Both the position numbers and the translations under genes were made by a program. From contig NZ_CP107567.1 in the NCBI RefSeq assembly GCF_025854275.1, positions 496,001 through 560,000 of the forward strand: a stretch of DNA of 64,000 bases. The letters are read 5' to 3'. Position 1 is the stretch's first letter; every line of letters starts with the position of its first letter. Of this stretch, positions 16,551-25,025 are shown piece after piece. Below the pieces are notes generated by a model. The model had not been told where the DNA came from, did no database searches, and saw only the letters and a program-made list of their open reading frames with translations. Source of the stretch: Streptomyces peucetius. GTDB taxonomy: Bacteria; Actinomycetota; Actinomycetes; Streptomycetales; Streptomycetaceae.

Positions 16551-16954
16551 GCGACGGCAGGCAGGTCGGGATCGTCCTCGTCTCCCACAGCCGGGAGGTC
16601 GCCGCGGCTGTCGCCGAGCTCGCCAAGGGGCTGGCGGGCGGCGGCACAGCGCCGGTGGCACCGGCCGGCGGCACATCGGACGGCGGTCTCGGCACCAGCG
16701 CGGAGCTGATCACCGCGGCGGCCGAGCAGGTGGACGGCGGCGCGGGCGTCGCGGTCCTGGTGGACCTGGGCAGCGCCGTGCTGACGGTCAAGGCACTGCT
16801 CGCCGAGGGCGACGAACTGCCCGAGGGCACCCGGCTGCTGGACGCGCCGTTCGTGGAGGGCGCGGTGGCGGCCGTGGTGACGGCCTCCGCGGGGGCCGAT
16901 CTGGACGCGGTCGAGGCCGCGGCCTCGGAGGCGTACGGCTACCGCAAGCAGTGA
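16547..16954 (+). CDS. dhaM: PTS-dependent dihydroxyacetone kinase, DhaM (EIIA-Man-like) subunit
   Basis: 135 residues. VGIVLVSHSREVA carries the phosphorylatable His14 of the EIIA-mannose fold, and VAVLVDLGSAVLTVKALL is the second conserved block. Only the EIIA domain is present (no fused HPr or EI as in the E. coli protein), so phosphate must come from the general PTS enzymes encoded elsewhere. It closes the dhaKLM operon; a strong hairpin follows at 16962. Confidence 0.92.
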   Translation: MSDGRQVGIVLVSHSREVAAAVAELAKGLAGGGTAPVAPAGGTSDGGLGTSAELITAAAEQVDGGAGVAVLVDLGSAVLTVKALLAEGDELPEGTRLLDAPFVEGAVAAVVTASAGADLDAVEAAASEAYGYRKQ

Positions 16955-16961
16955 CGCGGGG

Positions 16962-17009
16962 CGGCCCGCGGCCGGGGGTGTGGCGAACGGCTCACCCGGC
17001 CGCGGGCCG
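16962..17009. terminator. Terminator-like hairpin after dhaKLM
   Basis: CGGCCCGCGGCCGG (16962-16975) and CCGGCCGCGGGCCG (16996-17009) form a perfect 14-bp stem with a 20-nt loop. It lies between dhaM and the riboswitch, insulating the two transcription units. Confidence 0.75.
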
Positions 17010-17054
17010 ATGCGCCCGTGCGCGGCTTGTGATGTCGCTGGTGGGCGCATTACT

Positions 17055-17228
17055 GTCACGGGGCCTTGGTGTTCGGGAAACCGGTGAAGTACCGGTGCGG
17101 CCCTCGCCACTGTGATCGGGAAGTCCGGCTCCACCCCCTCACGGGGAGCCACTGGGACACCGCGTGGACGCGCGGTGCCCGGGAAGGCGGAGCACGGGCG
17201 GCATGACCCGTCAGCCAGGAGACCGGCC
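17055..17228 (+). promoter_or_regulatory. Cobalamin (B12) riboswitch
   Basis: The leader of cbiM contains the ordered conserved boxes of the cobalamin element: an AACCGGTGAA-like stretch near 17080, CGCCACTGTGA, GGGAAGTCCGGC, GGAGCCACTGGG and GTCAGCCAGGAGACCGGCC (the B12 box region being AGCCACTG). The length of about 170 nt is normal. It should shut off the cobalt importer when adenosylcobalamin is plentiful. Confidence 0.9.
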
Positions 17229-17275
17229 AGGGTGCGTTGTCCATCCACGAGGTGCTGGAGAGGGTCTCCCACATC

Positions 17276-17965
17276 ATGCATATCGCCGAGGGGTATCTGC
17301 CCCCGCTGCACGCGGCCGCCTGGGGCGTCGCGTCGGCCCCTTTCGTCGTCCATGGCGCACGGGCCCTGACCCGCGAGGTCCGGGCCAATCCCGATTCGAC
17401 CCTGCTGCTCGGCGCGTCGGGCGCCTTCACGTTCGTCCTGTCCGCGCTGAAGATCCCGTCGGTGACCGGCAGCTGCTCGCACCCGACGGGCACCGGTCTC
17501 GGCGCGATCCTGTTCAGACCGCCGGTCATGGCGGTGCTCGGCACCATCACGCTGCTCTTCCAGGCGCTGCTGCTGGCGCACGGCGGTCTGACCACGCTCG
17601 GCGCCAACGTCTTCTCGATGGCGGTCGTCGGCCCCTGGGCGGGGTACGGCGTGTACCGGCTGCTGCGCCGGTTCGATGTGCCGCTGATGGTCGCCGTGTT
17701 CTTCGGCGCGTTCACCGCCGACCTGTCCACGTACTGCGTCACCAGTGTGCAGCTGGCCCTCGCGTTCCCCGACCCGGGGAGCGGTGTGCCGGGCGCGCTG
17801 GCGAAGTTCGGCGGGATCTTCGCCGTCACGCAGCTGCCGCTGGCGGTCAGCGAGGGCCTGCTCACCGTGCTGGTGATGCGGCTGCTCAGCCGCTCCAGCA
17901 AGGGTGAACTGACCAGGCTCGGCGTGCTGGTTCCGGGTACGAAGAAGGAGGCCGCGGTCCGATGA
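17276..17965 (+). CDS. cbiM: Cobalt ECF transporter S component CbiM
   Basis: 229 residues from ATG 17276. I chose this start because it gives [10 protein letters not shown], the conserved N-terminus whose His2 is a metal ligand in CbiM/NikM, with GGAGAGGG upstream; a TTG at 17237 would add 13 residues. Further blocks are [20 protein letters not shown] and [20 protein letters not shown], with about six to seven transmembrane segments. It is the substrate-specific membrane subunit that takes up Co2+ for B12 synthesis. First gene of cbiMNQO, under the B12 riboswitch; it overlaps cbiN by 4 bp. Confidence 0.93.
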   Translation: MHIAEGYLPPLHAAAWGVASAPFVVHGARALTREVRANPDSTLLLGASGAFTFVLSALKIPSVTGSCSHPTGTGLGAILFRPPVMAVLGTITLLFQALLLAHGGLTTLGANVFSMAVVGPWAGYGVYRLLRRFDVPLMVAVFFGAFTADLSTYCVTSVQLALAFPDPGSGVPGALAKFGGIFAVTQLPLAVSEGLLTVLVMRLLSRSSKGELTRLGVLVPGTKKEAAVR

Positions 17966-18309
17966 GCCGTAACGCGAGGATCAACACCCTGCTGCTGCTG
18001 GCCGTGGCGGCCCTGGCCGTCCTGCCCCTGGTCCTGGGACTCGGGGACCACAAGGAGGAGCCTTTCGCCGGCGCGGACGGGGAGGCGGAGGCGGCGATCA
18101 CGGAGCTCGAGCCGGATTACGAACCGTGGTTCTCACCGCTGTACGAACCGCCGTCGGGCGAGGTCGAGTCGGCGCTCTTCTCCCTGCAGGCGGCGCTCGG
18201 CGCGGGTGTGCTGGCGTACTACTTCGGGCTGCGCAGGGGCCGGCGGCAGGGCGAGGAACGGGCCAGGGCCGCCGCAGAGGGCTCCGACACCACGACACCG
18301 GCGGCGTAG
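17962..18309 (+). CDS. cbiN: Cobalt transporter accessory protein CbiN
   Basis: 115 residues with an N-terminal and a C-terminal transmembrane helix ([19 protein letters not shown] and [20 protein letters not shown]) around an extracytoplasmic loop containing [20 protein letters not shown] and [19 protein letters not shown], the CbiN signature. It associates with CbiM and is needed for cobalt uptake. ATGA overlap with cbiM; cbiQ follows 6 bp after the stop. Confidence 0.92.
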   Translation: MSRNARINTLLLLAVAALAVLPLVLGLGDHKEEPFAGADGEAEAAITELEPDYEPWFSPLYEPPSGEVESALFSLQAALGAGVLAYYFGLRRGRRQGEERARAAAEGSDTTTPAA

Positions 18310-18315
18310 CCGCCG

Positions 18316-19065
18316 ATGCTGCCCATCGACGTGGCGGCGCACAGCAGTCGCTGGCGCCGCCGTCATCCGTGCGAGAAGGCCGCCCTCGGGCTCGGCCTGA
18401 CGGTGACCGCCGTCTGTCTGCCGCCGTGGCCGGGCGCCGTCCTCGTCGGCGCGGCTACGCTCGCCGTGCTGCTCGGTCCGGCCGGTGTGGCGCCGCGCCG
18501 GCTCTGGCGGGCGTTCCGCATCCCGCTGGGGTTCTGTGTCACCGGCGCCGTGCCGCTGCTGTTCGCGGTGGGCGGCCCTGACGGCCCGGTCGCGTTCGCG
18601 CCGGACGGGCCGCCGGAGGCCGTGCGGCTGCTGCTGCGCACCTCGGCCGCCTCGCTGGGCGTGCTGCTGTTCGCCTTCACGACGCCGATGTCGGACCTGC
18701 TGCCCCGGCTGGTGAAGGCGGGCGTGCCGCCCGCGGTGGTCGACGTGGCGCTGGTGATGTACCGCATCAGCTTTCTGCTGCTCGACGCCATCGGCAACAT
18801 CCGCCAGGCCCAGGCCGCCCGCCTCGGCCACACGACCAGGGCCGCCGCCTGGCGCTCGCTCGCCGGCCTCGGGGCGACCGCGTTCGTGCGCGCCTTCGAC
18901 CGGGCGAGCCGGCTCCAGACGGGGCTGGCGGGCCGCGGGTACGACGGCACACTGCGCGTGCTGGTGCCCCGGGCCCCGGTGTCCCGCACGTTCCTCGGCG
19001 GGGTCGCCGCGCTGCTGACGGGCATCGTCGTCCTCACTCTCGTGCTCGAAAGGTTTGCCCTGTGA
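18316..19065 (+). CDS. cbiQ: Cobalt ECF transporter T component CbiQ
   Basis: 249 residues. The N-terminal MLPIDVAAHSSRWRRRHPCE is typical of CbiQ. Four to five hydrophobic helices follow, with the coupling-helix motifs RLGHTTRAAAWRSLAGLG and RASRLQTGLAGRGYDG (the A-R-G type motifs that contact the ATPase). It transmits ATP-driven movement to CbiM. It overlaps cbiO by 4 bp (GTGA). Confidence 0.93.
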   Translation: MLPIDVAAHSSRWRRRHPCEKAALGLGLTVTAVCLPPWPGAVLVGAATLAVLLGPAGVAPRRLWRAFRIPLGFCVTGAVPLLFAVGGPDGPVAFAPDGPPEAVRLLLRTSAASLGVLLFAFTTPMSDLLPRLVKAGVPPAVVDVALVMYRISFLLLDAIGNIRQAQAARLGHTTRAAAWRSLAGLGATAFVRAFDRASRLQTGLAGRGYDGTLRVLVPRAPVSRTFLGGVAALLTGIVVLTLVLERFAL

Positions 19066-19934
19066 TCGTGGAACTCGTCGACGCCGGTTACGCCTACGAG
19101 GACGGACCCGCCGTGCTCAGCGGCGTCGGTCTCGGCCTTGCGGAGGGCAGATCGACCGCGCTGCTCGGACGCAACGGCAGCGGCAAGACGACCCTGCTGC
19201 GGCTGCTGAGCGGCGGGCTGCGGCCCGCGACCGGCCGGCTGCGCCTGTGCGGCGAGCCGGTGACCTACGACCGGGCCGGGCTGACCCGGCTCCGTACGAC
19301 GGTGCAGCTGGTTCTGCAGGACCCGGACGACCAGTTGTTCGCGGCATCCGTCGAGCAGGACGTGTCGTTCGGGCCGATGAACCTCGGACTGGACGAGGAC
19401 GAGGTACGGGCCCGGGTGGACGAGTCCCTGGCCGCGATGGACATCGTGGCGCTGCGCGACCGGCCCACGCATCTGCTCTCGTACGGGCAGCGCAAACGGG
19501 CCGCGATCGCCGGCGCGGTGGCGATGCGGCCGCGGGTGCTGATCCTGGACGAGCCGACCGCGGGGCTCGATCCGCACGGGCAGGAGCGGCTGCTCGAGGT
19601 GCTCGGTGGTCTGGGGGCGGCGGGGACGACGGTCGTCATGGCGACGCACGACGTCGATCTCGCCCTCCGCTGGGCCGACGACGCCGCCGTGCTGACCCCG
19701 GACGGCCTGCGGACCGGGCCGGCGCGTGAACTCCTGGCCGACCGGGCTCTGCTGGACGCGGCGCGACTGCGCATGCCGTGGGGCACGGCGGTCGCGGAAC
19801 TGCTGCGGGCGCACGGGCTGCTGGGCGGCGGGCAGGAAGGTCCGCGTACGGCGGAGGAGTTGGCGGGGTGGCCGCCGGGCGGCGGAGTGGCCGGGCGGGT
19901 CCCCGCCCCGCCCCGGACCTCGTCGCGGGGCTGA
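19062..19934 (+). CDS. cbiO: Cobalt ECF transporter ATP-binding protein CbiO
   Basis: 290 residues from GTG 19062. Walker A is GRNGSGKTT, the Q-loop is VLQDPDDQLF (the DPDDQ form is typical of ECF ATPases), the signature is LLSYGQRKR, Walker B is VLILDEPTAGLD and the H-loop is ATHD. One ATPase gene, so it should work as a homodimer. The last ~50 residues are a Gly/Pro-rich tail not needed for the domain. End of the cbiMNQO operon. Confidence 0.94.
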   Translation: MIVELVDAGYAYEDGPAVLSGVGLGLAEGRSTALLGRNGSGKTTLLRLLSGGLRPATGRLRLCGEPVTYDRAGLTRLRTTVQLVLQDPDDQLFAASVEQDVSFGPMNLGLDEDEVRARVDESLAAMDIVALRDRPTHLLSYGQRKRAAIAGAVAMRPRVLILDEPTAGLDPHGQERLLEVLGGLGAAGTTVVMATHDVDLALRWADDAAVLTPDGLRTGPARELLADRALLDAARLRMPWGTAVAELLRAHGLLGGGQEGPRTAEELAGWPPGGGVAGRVPAPPRTSSRG

Positions 19935-20356
19935 CGCCGGGCGGCGCCGGCTCCGCGCGCCGCCCATGGGAGCCCCGGGCCCGCGAACCGGGGGTGTGGC
20001 CTGTGCCCAGGACCCGGCGCTGTCCGAGCGCGACACGCGCCGGCCGCGGGCCGCCGGTGCGCACGGCTGCCCTCGGCGGGCGGACAGCACGTTGTCGCGC
20101 GTACCCGGCCCCGGCGGTGGGCAGGGCCCCGGCCCGCGGAACGCCGACCACCGGCCGGTACGCCCGGCCGCCCTGCCCCGTCACGTGCCCATCCTCCGGC
20201 CGCCGGCGCGCCAGGCGTCGCACCGCGATGCGTCCGCCCGCATAGGAGGGGGCCGAGGCCGGCCGGCGCGGCACGACACCCTCAGCCGGCCACGCCGGAG
20301 AACGCAAAACCCGCGGGGTCTCCCGGCCCCACGCCCCAGCAGACGGCCCTCCGGTC
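19935..20356. other. Convergent intergenic region
   Basis: About 420 bp of very GC-rich DNA between cbiO and the end of the metal ATPase gene. No domain is recognisable in any frame and I see no RNA element. It probably contains only terminators for the two converging transcripts. Confidence 0.4.
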
Positions 20357-22339
20357 TCACGCCGCCGACGCGTCACGCCACGCCGACTCACGGAGCAGGC
20401 GGAGGCCGTTGAGGCCCACGAGGACCGTGGAGCCCTCGTGGCCCGCGACGCCGAGCGGGAGCGGCAGGTGCCAGGCCAGGTCCCAGACGACCAGGACGCC
20501 GATGCACACGGACGCGATGACGAGGTTCTGCACGACGAGCCGGCGGGCCCGCCGCGACAGGGCCACGACCGCTGGGACGGCGGCGGCCTCGTCACGGACG
20601 ACGACGGCGTCCGCGCTCTCCAGCGCCAGGTCGGAGCCGGCCCGGCCCATCGCGACACCGGCGCTCGCCGCGGCCAGCGCGGGGGCGTCGTTGACGCCGT
20701 CGCCGACGACCAGCACCCTGTCGCCGGCCCGTTCCCAATCCCGTACCGCGGCGACCTTGTCCTGCGGCAGCAGTTCGGCACGTACGTCGGTGATGCCGAC
20801 CTCGCCCGCCACGCGCGCCGCCGCCCGCGGGTTGTCGCCGGTGAGCAGTGTCGGTCCGGTGCCGGTGAGCCTGGCGAGGGCGGCGACGGCCTCCGGTGCG
20901 CCGGCCCTGAGCCGGTCGTCGACGGCCAGCACGGCGACGGGCTCGCCGTCCGCCTCGACCACGACCGCCGTACGCCCTTCGGCCTCCGCCTCTGTGACCG
21001 CCGCGCACTCGCCGGTCAGCAACGCGGCAGGGCTGCCGACGCGTACGGTGCGGCCCGAGACGACCGCCGACACACCGCGTCCGGGCTCCGAGTCGAACTC
21101 CCGCGCCTCCGGCAGCCGCAGACCGCGTTCGCGTGCCGCCGCGACGACCGCGCGGCCGAGAGGATGCTCGCTGTGGACCTCTGCCGCTGCGGCGAGTGTC
21201 AGTACGGTCTCCTCGTCGAGGCCGCCCGACGGCAGGGGGTGCACCCCGGCGACGCGCGGTGCGCCCTCGGTCAGCGTGCCCGTCTTGTCGAGTGCGACCC
21301 GGTTGACGGACGCCAGACGCTCCATCGCCACGGCGGACTTGACGAGCACTCCGTGGCGGCCCGCGTTGGCGATCGCGGACAGCAGCGGCGGCATGGTGGC
21401 GAGAACGACGGCGCACGGCGAGGCCACGATCATGAACGTCATGGCGCGCAGCAGTGTGCTGGTGAAGTCGGCGCCGAAGGCCAGCGGCACGGTCAGCAGG
21501 GCGAGGGTGGCGACCACGACGGCACCGGAGTAGCGCTGTTCGATCTTTTCGATGAACAGCTGGGTGGGTGCCTTGGTCGCGCTCGCCTCCTCGACCATGG
21601 CCACGATCCGGGCGATCACCGATTCGGCGGCGTCCGCGTCGACCCGGACGCGCAGGGAGCCGGTGCCGTTCAGCGTTCCGGCGAAGACGGTGTCGCCGGC
21701 GGCGCGCCCCACGGGGAGCGGCTCGCCCGTGATGGTCGCCTGGTCGATCTCGCTGGCGCCCTCGACCACGGCCCCGTCGGCGGGCAGCCGCTCTCCCGGC
21801 CGTACGAACACGGTGTCGCCGACACGGAGTTCCGCGACGTCCACGACCTCCTGGCCGCCGTCCGTGAGGCGTACCGCCCGGGCCGGTGCGAGGTCGAGCA
21901 GGCCGCTGACGGAGTCGGCGGTGCGCCGGGTGGCGAGCGCCTCCAGCGCGCCGGACACCGCGAAGATGACGATCAGCAGCCCGCCGTCGAGGAACTGCCC
22001 GATGGCCGCGGCTCCGGCGGCGGCCACGACCATCAGCAGGTCCACGTCGAGGGTCTTCTCGCGCAGGGCCCGGAGGCCGGCCCAGCCGGGTTCCCAGCCG
22101 CCGGCCACGTAGCAGAGCGCGTAGAGCGGGCCCCACGCCCAGGCCGGAGCGCCGCCGAGGTCGAGGGGCAGGGCGCACAGGAACGCGGCGGCGGACAGTG
22201 CCGCCCAGCGGACCTCGGGCAGCGCGAGGAGCCGGGTGCGCCGTCTGCCCGGCGCCGCCACCGGCGAGGTCGCCGCGGGTGCGGTGGTGTCGCGTACCGG
22301 CGCGGCGGGCGGGGACGTCGGAGACGTCGGGGGGACCAT
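20357..22339 (-). CDS. P1B-4-type heavy-metal-exporting ATPase (CtpJ/CtpD/CoaT-like)
   Basis: 660 residues from ATG 22339 (GGAAGAGG upstream; the longer frame to 22426 would start inside the operator palindrome). TGEPLPV is the actuator loop, ASPCAVV in TM4 replaces the CPC of copper pumps, DKTGTLTEG is the phosphorylation site, GDGVNDAPAL is the hinge, and HEGSTVLVGLNGLRLL in the last helix is diagnostic of the P1B-4 group. This group exports Co2+, Ni2+ or Fe2+; there is no N-terminal HMA domain, as expected. It is divergent from an NmtR-like repressor, the same arrangement as nmtR-ctpJ in mycobacteria. Confidence 0.93.
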   Translation of the reverse strand: MVPPTSPTSPPAAPVRDTTAPAATSPVAAPGRRRTRLLALPEVRWAALSAAAFLCALPLDLGGAPAWAWGPLYALCYVAGGWEPGWAGLRALREKTLDVDLLMVVAAAGAAAIGQFLDGGLLIVIFAVSGALEALATRRTADSVSGLLDLAPARAVRLTDGGQEVVDVAELRVGDTVFVRPGERLPADGAVVEGASEIDQATITGEPLPVGRAAGDTVFAGTLNGTGSLRVRVDADAAESVIARIVAMVEEASATKAPTQLFIEKIEQRYSGAVVVATLALLTVPLAFGADFTSTLLRAMTFMIVASPCAVVLATMPPLLSAIANAGRHGVLVKSAVAMERLASVNRVALDKTGTLTEGAPRVAGVHPLPSGGLDEETVLTLAAAAEVHSEHPLGRAVVAAARERGLRLPEAREFDSEPGRGVSAVVSGRTVRVGSPAALLTGECAAVTEAEAEGRTAVVVEADGEPVAVLAVDDRLRAGAPEAVAALARLTGTGPTLLTGDNPRAAARVAGEVGITDVRAELLPQDKVAAVRDWERAGDRVLVVGDGVNDAPALAAASAGVAMGRAGSDLALESADAVVVRDEAAAVPAVVALSRRARRLVVQNLVIASVCIGVLVVWDLAWHLPLPLGVAGHEGSTVLVGLNGLRLLRESAWRDASAA

Positions 22340-22410
22340 CGGGAGCACACCTCTTCCTCGGATTCCGGGCACGGGGATGTGAACGGAACCCGACCACCAT
22401 AGCGGAACAC

Positions 22411-22426
22411 ATGAAGAGGTCTTCAT
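22411..22426. promoter_or_regulatory. Palindromic operator, probable ArsR/SmtB-type binding site
   Basis: ATGAAGA-GG-TCTTCAT is a 7-bp inverted repeat with a 2-bp centre in the divergent promoter region between the metal ATPase and the ArsR-family gene. Its size and AT-rich arms within GC-rich DNA fit an SmtB/NmtR-type operator. Confidence 0.75.
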
Positions 22427-22460
22427 TCATAGGCTCAGAGGCGCGGCTACCATGTGGACC

Positions 22461-22850
22461 ATGGGACACGGAGTCAGCGACGACAAGGCCACCCCGGCCG
22501 CTCACCTGGACGCGGACTCCGCGGCGACCATCGCGGCCACGCTCCAGGCCCTGGCGACACCCTCCCGCCTGATGATCCTCACCCGGCTGCGTCAGGGGCC
22601 CTGCGGGGTGACCGAACTGGCGGAGGCCGTCGACATGGAGCAGTCCGCCGTCTCCCACCAGTTGCGGCTGCTGCGCGCCCTGAGTCTCGTCTCCGGCAAC
22701 CGGCAGGGCCGCCGCATCGAGTACAGCCTGTACGACAACCATGTCGCCCAGCTTCTCGACGAGGCGGTCTACCACATCGAACACCTCAGGCTGGGCGCAC
22801 GGGACCTGCCCGGACCGGCCGGTACCGAGGCCCCTGCGGCACACCGCTGA
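22461..22850 (+). CDS. NmtR-like Ni/Co-sensing ArsR-family repressor
   Basis: 129 residues from ATG 22461, giving the N-terminus MGHGV as in mycobacterial NmtR, where the first residues join the metal site. The winged helix is LATPSRLMILTRLRQGPCGV and MEQSAVSHQLRLLRALSLV. YDNHVAQLLDEAVYHIEHL in helix alpha-5 places D92, H94, H105 and H108, the D-x-H / H-x2-H ligand set of NmtR. It should release DNA on Ni2+/Co2+ binding and derepress the adjacent P1B-4 ATPase and probably itself. An upstream ATG at 22452 is possible but would bury the N-terminal ligand. Confidence 0.92.
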   Translation: MGHGVSDDKATPAAHLDADSAATIAATLQALATPSRLMILTRLRQGPCGVTELAEAVDMEQSAVSHQLRLLRALSLVSGNRQGRRIEYSLYDNHVAQLLDEAVYHIEHLRLGARDLPGPAGTEAPAAHR

Positions 22851-22964
22851 CGGGGCCCGACCTCCCTTCCGCCGGCGGCCGAAGCAGCGGTACGTCACCC
22901 GGTCTTCGTCGCCGCCCGCGGCGGGGCGGGCCGCAGCCGAACAGGAAGCCGGTGGCCCTCGTCC

Positions 22965-23379
22965 GGCGTACGGCAGTTCGTAGGCGGCCGGGGTGAGCAG
23001 GAGGGACGCGGTGACGATCACCGCGTACTCGACAGCGGCTCCAGCCCCCGTACTCCTCCTCGAGGCCGAGCACAGCGCAGACGACCGCGGCCGGCAGCGC
23101 GGAAATGAGGACGGCTCCCCGCATGCCGGCGACCGCGGCGGCGGCCCTCCTCCGCCACCGGCGCCGACGGCGGTGCGAAGCAGGTACGCCGGGACGGCGA
23201 TGATCAGGGAGAAGACGAGGAGGAGCACGACGAACCACAGGCGCCCCGTCTCGAAGTGCTCCCCCTGGACGACGAAGGGGAACTCGGAGAGATCGAGTCG
23301 CACGTCGTAGAAGCCGGGCAGGAAGCGCCAGTAGCTCTCGTCGTGGCCGGGGTCGGCCGAGCGCAGCCGCAGCCTCTAC
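22965..23379 (-). pseudogene. Degenerate membrane protein, at least two frameshifts
   Basis: Leftward pieces in three frames can be chained. SYWRFLPGFYDVRLDLSEFP and LWFVVLLLVFSLIIAVPAYL lie in one, MRGAVLISALPAAVVCAVLG in the next, and AVEYAVIVTASLLLTPAAYE in the third. Together they look like the end of a polytopic membrane protein with an extracytoplasmic loop. No start codon with a ribosome site precedes the first piece, whose frame is closed by a stop near 23379. The family is not recognised. Confidence 0.5.
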
Positions 23380-23445
23380 GGGGCGGGCGTGATCGTTAGG
23401 ATCGTGGCCACCAGCGGCACGCCGAGACTCAGGAGGCGTTCCCTG

Positions 23446-23616
23446 ATGAAGCCGGGTCCTCGGCGGTTCGTCGGCCGTGTCAGCGCCCTGATCGCGCTCG
23501 CGTCCATCGTCGTGACCGTCGTTCAGTGCCTGCGGGACAGCGAGTTGGCGGCATTTTTCCTGTCGGCCGCGCTCGGCCTGTTCTTCATTTCCTCGAGGAT
23601 CGATCCCGAAGGGTGA
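23446..23616 (+). CDS. Small two-helix membrane protein
   Basis: 56 residues from ATG 23446, preceded by CAGGAGGCG. VSALIALASIVVTVVQCL and LAAFFLSAALGLFFISS are two membrane segments in a helical hairpin. The function is unknown; the good ribosome site and clean hydrophobic pattern support it as a real gene. Confidence 0.55.
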   Translation: MKPGPRRFVGRVSALIALASIVVTVVQCLRDSELAAFFLSAALGLFFISSRIDPEG

Positions 23617-23674
23617 TGCCGAACTCGACGCGGTGAGGCGAATAATCGGTTGCGCGGCTCTTTAGGCTGCGAAG

Positions 23675-24481
23675 GTGACTCAGATCGACCTCATACGCTG
23701 GCAGAACATCCACGCTGCCGACTGCGCCCCTCCTTCCGATCGGCCGCTCGAGGCCCTGGTGGACGAACTCGCGGCAGCCTTGCGCGACCCCGACCCGGAG
23801 ATACGGGACGGGGTCCCGTACGTGGTGTTGCGGACGTGGATCCAGCGGAGGGTGATCGACGGACGCCTGGGAGCACGCCTGGGTGCGGTGATGGCGGAGC
23901 GGTTCGGCGATCCCGACATACAGGCCCGGACCTTCGCGCCGCTCGTCCTCGACATGCTGGTCAGCCGCGGGGACTACGACCCTGCGTGGCTGGCCGCCTT
24001 CTCCCGCTGGTATCCGACCGAGCAGGACCTGCGCGGTCACGATCCGGTGCTGGGCTGGCTGCACGCCGTCGCTCACGGCGCCGACCTGCTGGGCAGCTTC
24101 GGCACCCACGCGGCCGTTCGACCCACGGACATGATCTCCCTGGCAACGGAACGCCTCCTGGCCAGGAACGAGTACGTCTTCGCCCAACAGGAGGACGACC
24201 GCCTTGCGCAGGCGATGGCGCTCGTCCTGACCCGCCCCGAAGTCGACGAGCACCAGGCCCTCGCCTGGCTGGACACCGTCGAGAACGACTTCGAAGGCCT
24301 CCCCTCCGGCCCGCTGCCCGCGTACGCCGCCAACTGCCTGCGCACGTTGCGCACGCTGTATCTCGTGGCCGACCTCGGCGTACGGCGGTCACGCGACGCA
24401 GCACCGGTGGTGCTCCCGCACCGCGACGCTCTCAAGCGGCGTCTGGCCGAGGTGATGGCCCCAGTGTTCCAGCACGCCTGA
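23675..24481 (+). CDS. DUF2785 domain-containing protein
   Basis: 268 residues from GTG 23675. It is all-helical, with PEIRDGVPYVVLRTWI, FAPLVLDMLVSRGDYDP, GWLHAVAHGADLLGSFGTHA and the paired YVFAQQEDDRLAQAMALVL blocks that characterise DUF2785. The function is unknown; no signal peptide or membrane helix. It stands alone, with a short intergenic region to the small membrane protein upstream. Confidence 0.8.
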   Translation: MTQIDLIRWQNIHAADCAPPSDRPLEALVDELAAALRDPDPEIRDGVPYVVLRTWIQRRVIDGRLGARLGAVMAERFGDPDIQARTFAPLVLDMLVSRGDYDPAWLAAFSRWYPTEQDLRGHDPVLGWLHAVAHGADLLGSFGTHAAVRPTDMISLATERLLARNEYVFAQQEDDRLAQAMALVLTRPEVDEHQALAWLDTVENDFEGLPSGPLPAYAANCLRTLRTLYLVADLGVRRSRDAAPVVLPHRDALKRRLAEVMAPVFQHA

Positions 24482-24669
24482 GCCGCCGGCCCCCACGCCG
24501 GCCAAGGTCAGCCTGCACTGCATGACACAGTCCCGTCGGGCGCACTGTCCGTCGGGCGCGTACGGTTCGGCCCGCACCCGTGAGTCGGTTCCATTGGGCT
24601 CCAGCGGGTTGCCACTCCCCCGCCGCCGGGGGCCGGGGCGCAGCGAGTCGGCTGCACCCCGGGGTTGGA

Positions 24670-24965
24670 TCAGTCCTGGACGAGTCGCAGGGCGCGGGCC
24701 TGGGCGGCCCGGTCGAGCGCCGGGGTGCACCACTGAATGCTGTCGAGGACGAGCAGGTCGGTGACGTCGTCGAAGCCCTTGGGGGCGCTGGCGACCATTC
24801 GGACGTAGTAGGAGAACGCGAGCGCGTCGAGTTCCTCGGCCGGGCCGGTCTGGGGGAGGCGGCGGGTTGGTGCGCAGGGCCGCGACGTACGCGAGGGTCG
24901 AGCAGGTCGAAGGGCACATCAGCCCCCAGCGTCATCTCCCCGTGCAGTATGCTCTCGCGGCCCAC
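24670..24965 (-). pseudogene. Frameshifted remnant of unknown protein
   Basis: Read leftward, three frames chain into one plausible protein: MTLGADVPFDLLDPR, then TYVAALRTN, then EELDALAFSYYVRMVASAPK, GFDDVTDLLVLDSIQWCTPA and LDRAAQARALRLVQD before TGA at 24670. The last block has natural composition and helix periodicity. At least two frameshifts disable it. I do not recognise the family. Confidence 0.45.
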
Positions 24966-25025
24966 GGCCGGCGACGGCGTCCGCGAGGGTCACAGCCAGG
25001 TCTCCGCTGTATGTAGTGTGCGGAA

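Noticed and set aside
19935..20356. A second cobalamin riboswitch after cbiO
   Set aside because: None of the ordered B12-element boxes are present.
20357..22426. Start of the metal ATPase at 22426
   Set aside because: The ATG is inside the operator palindrome and would add a 29-residue stretch with no family counterpart; ATG 22339 has a ribosome site.
20592..23303. A 900-codon leftward frame spanning the metal ATPase and the degenerate membrane protein
   Set aside because: It is mostly a shadow frame of the ATPase gene, with Arg-rich composition; only its first ~55 codons carry real membrane-protein sequence.
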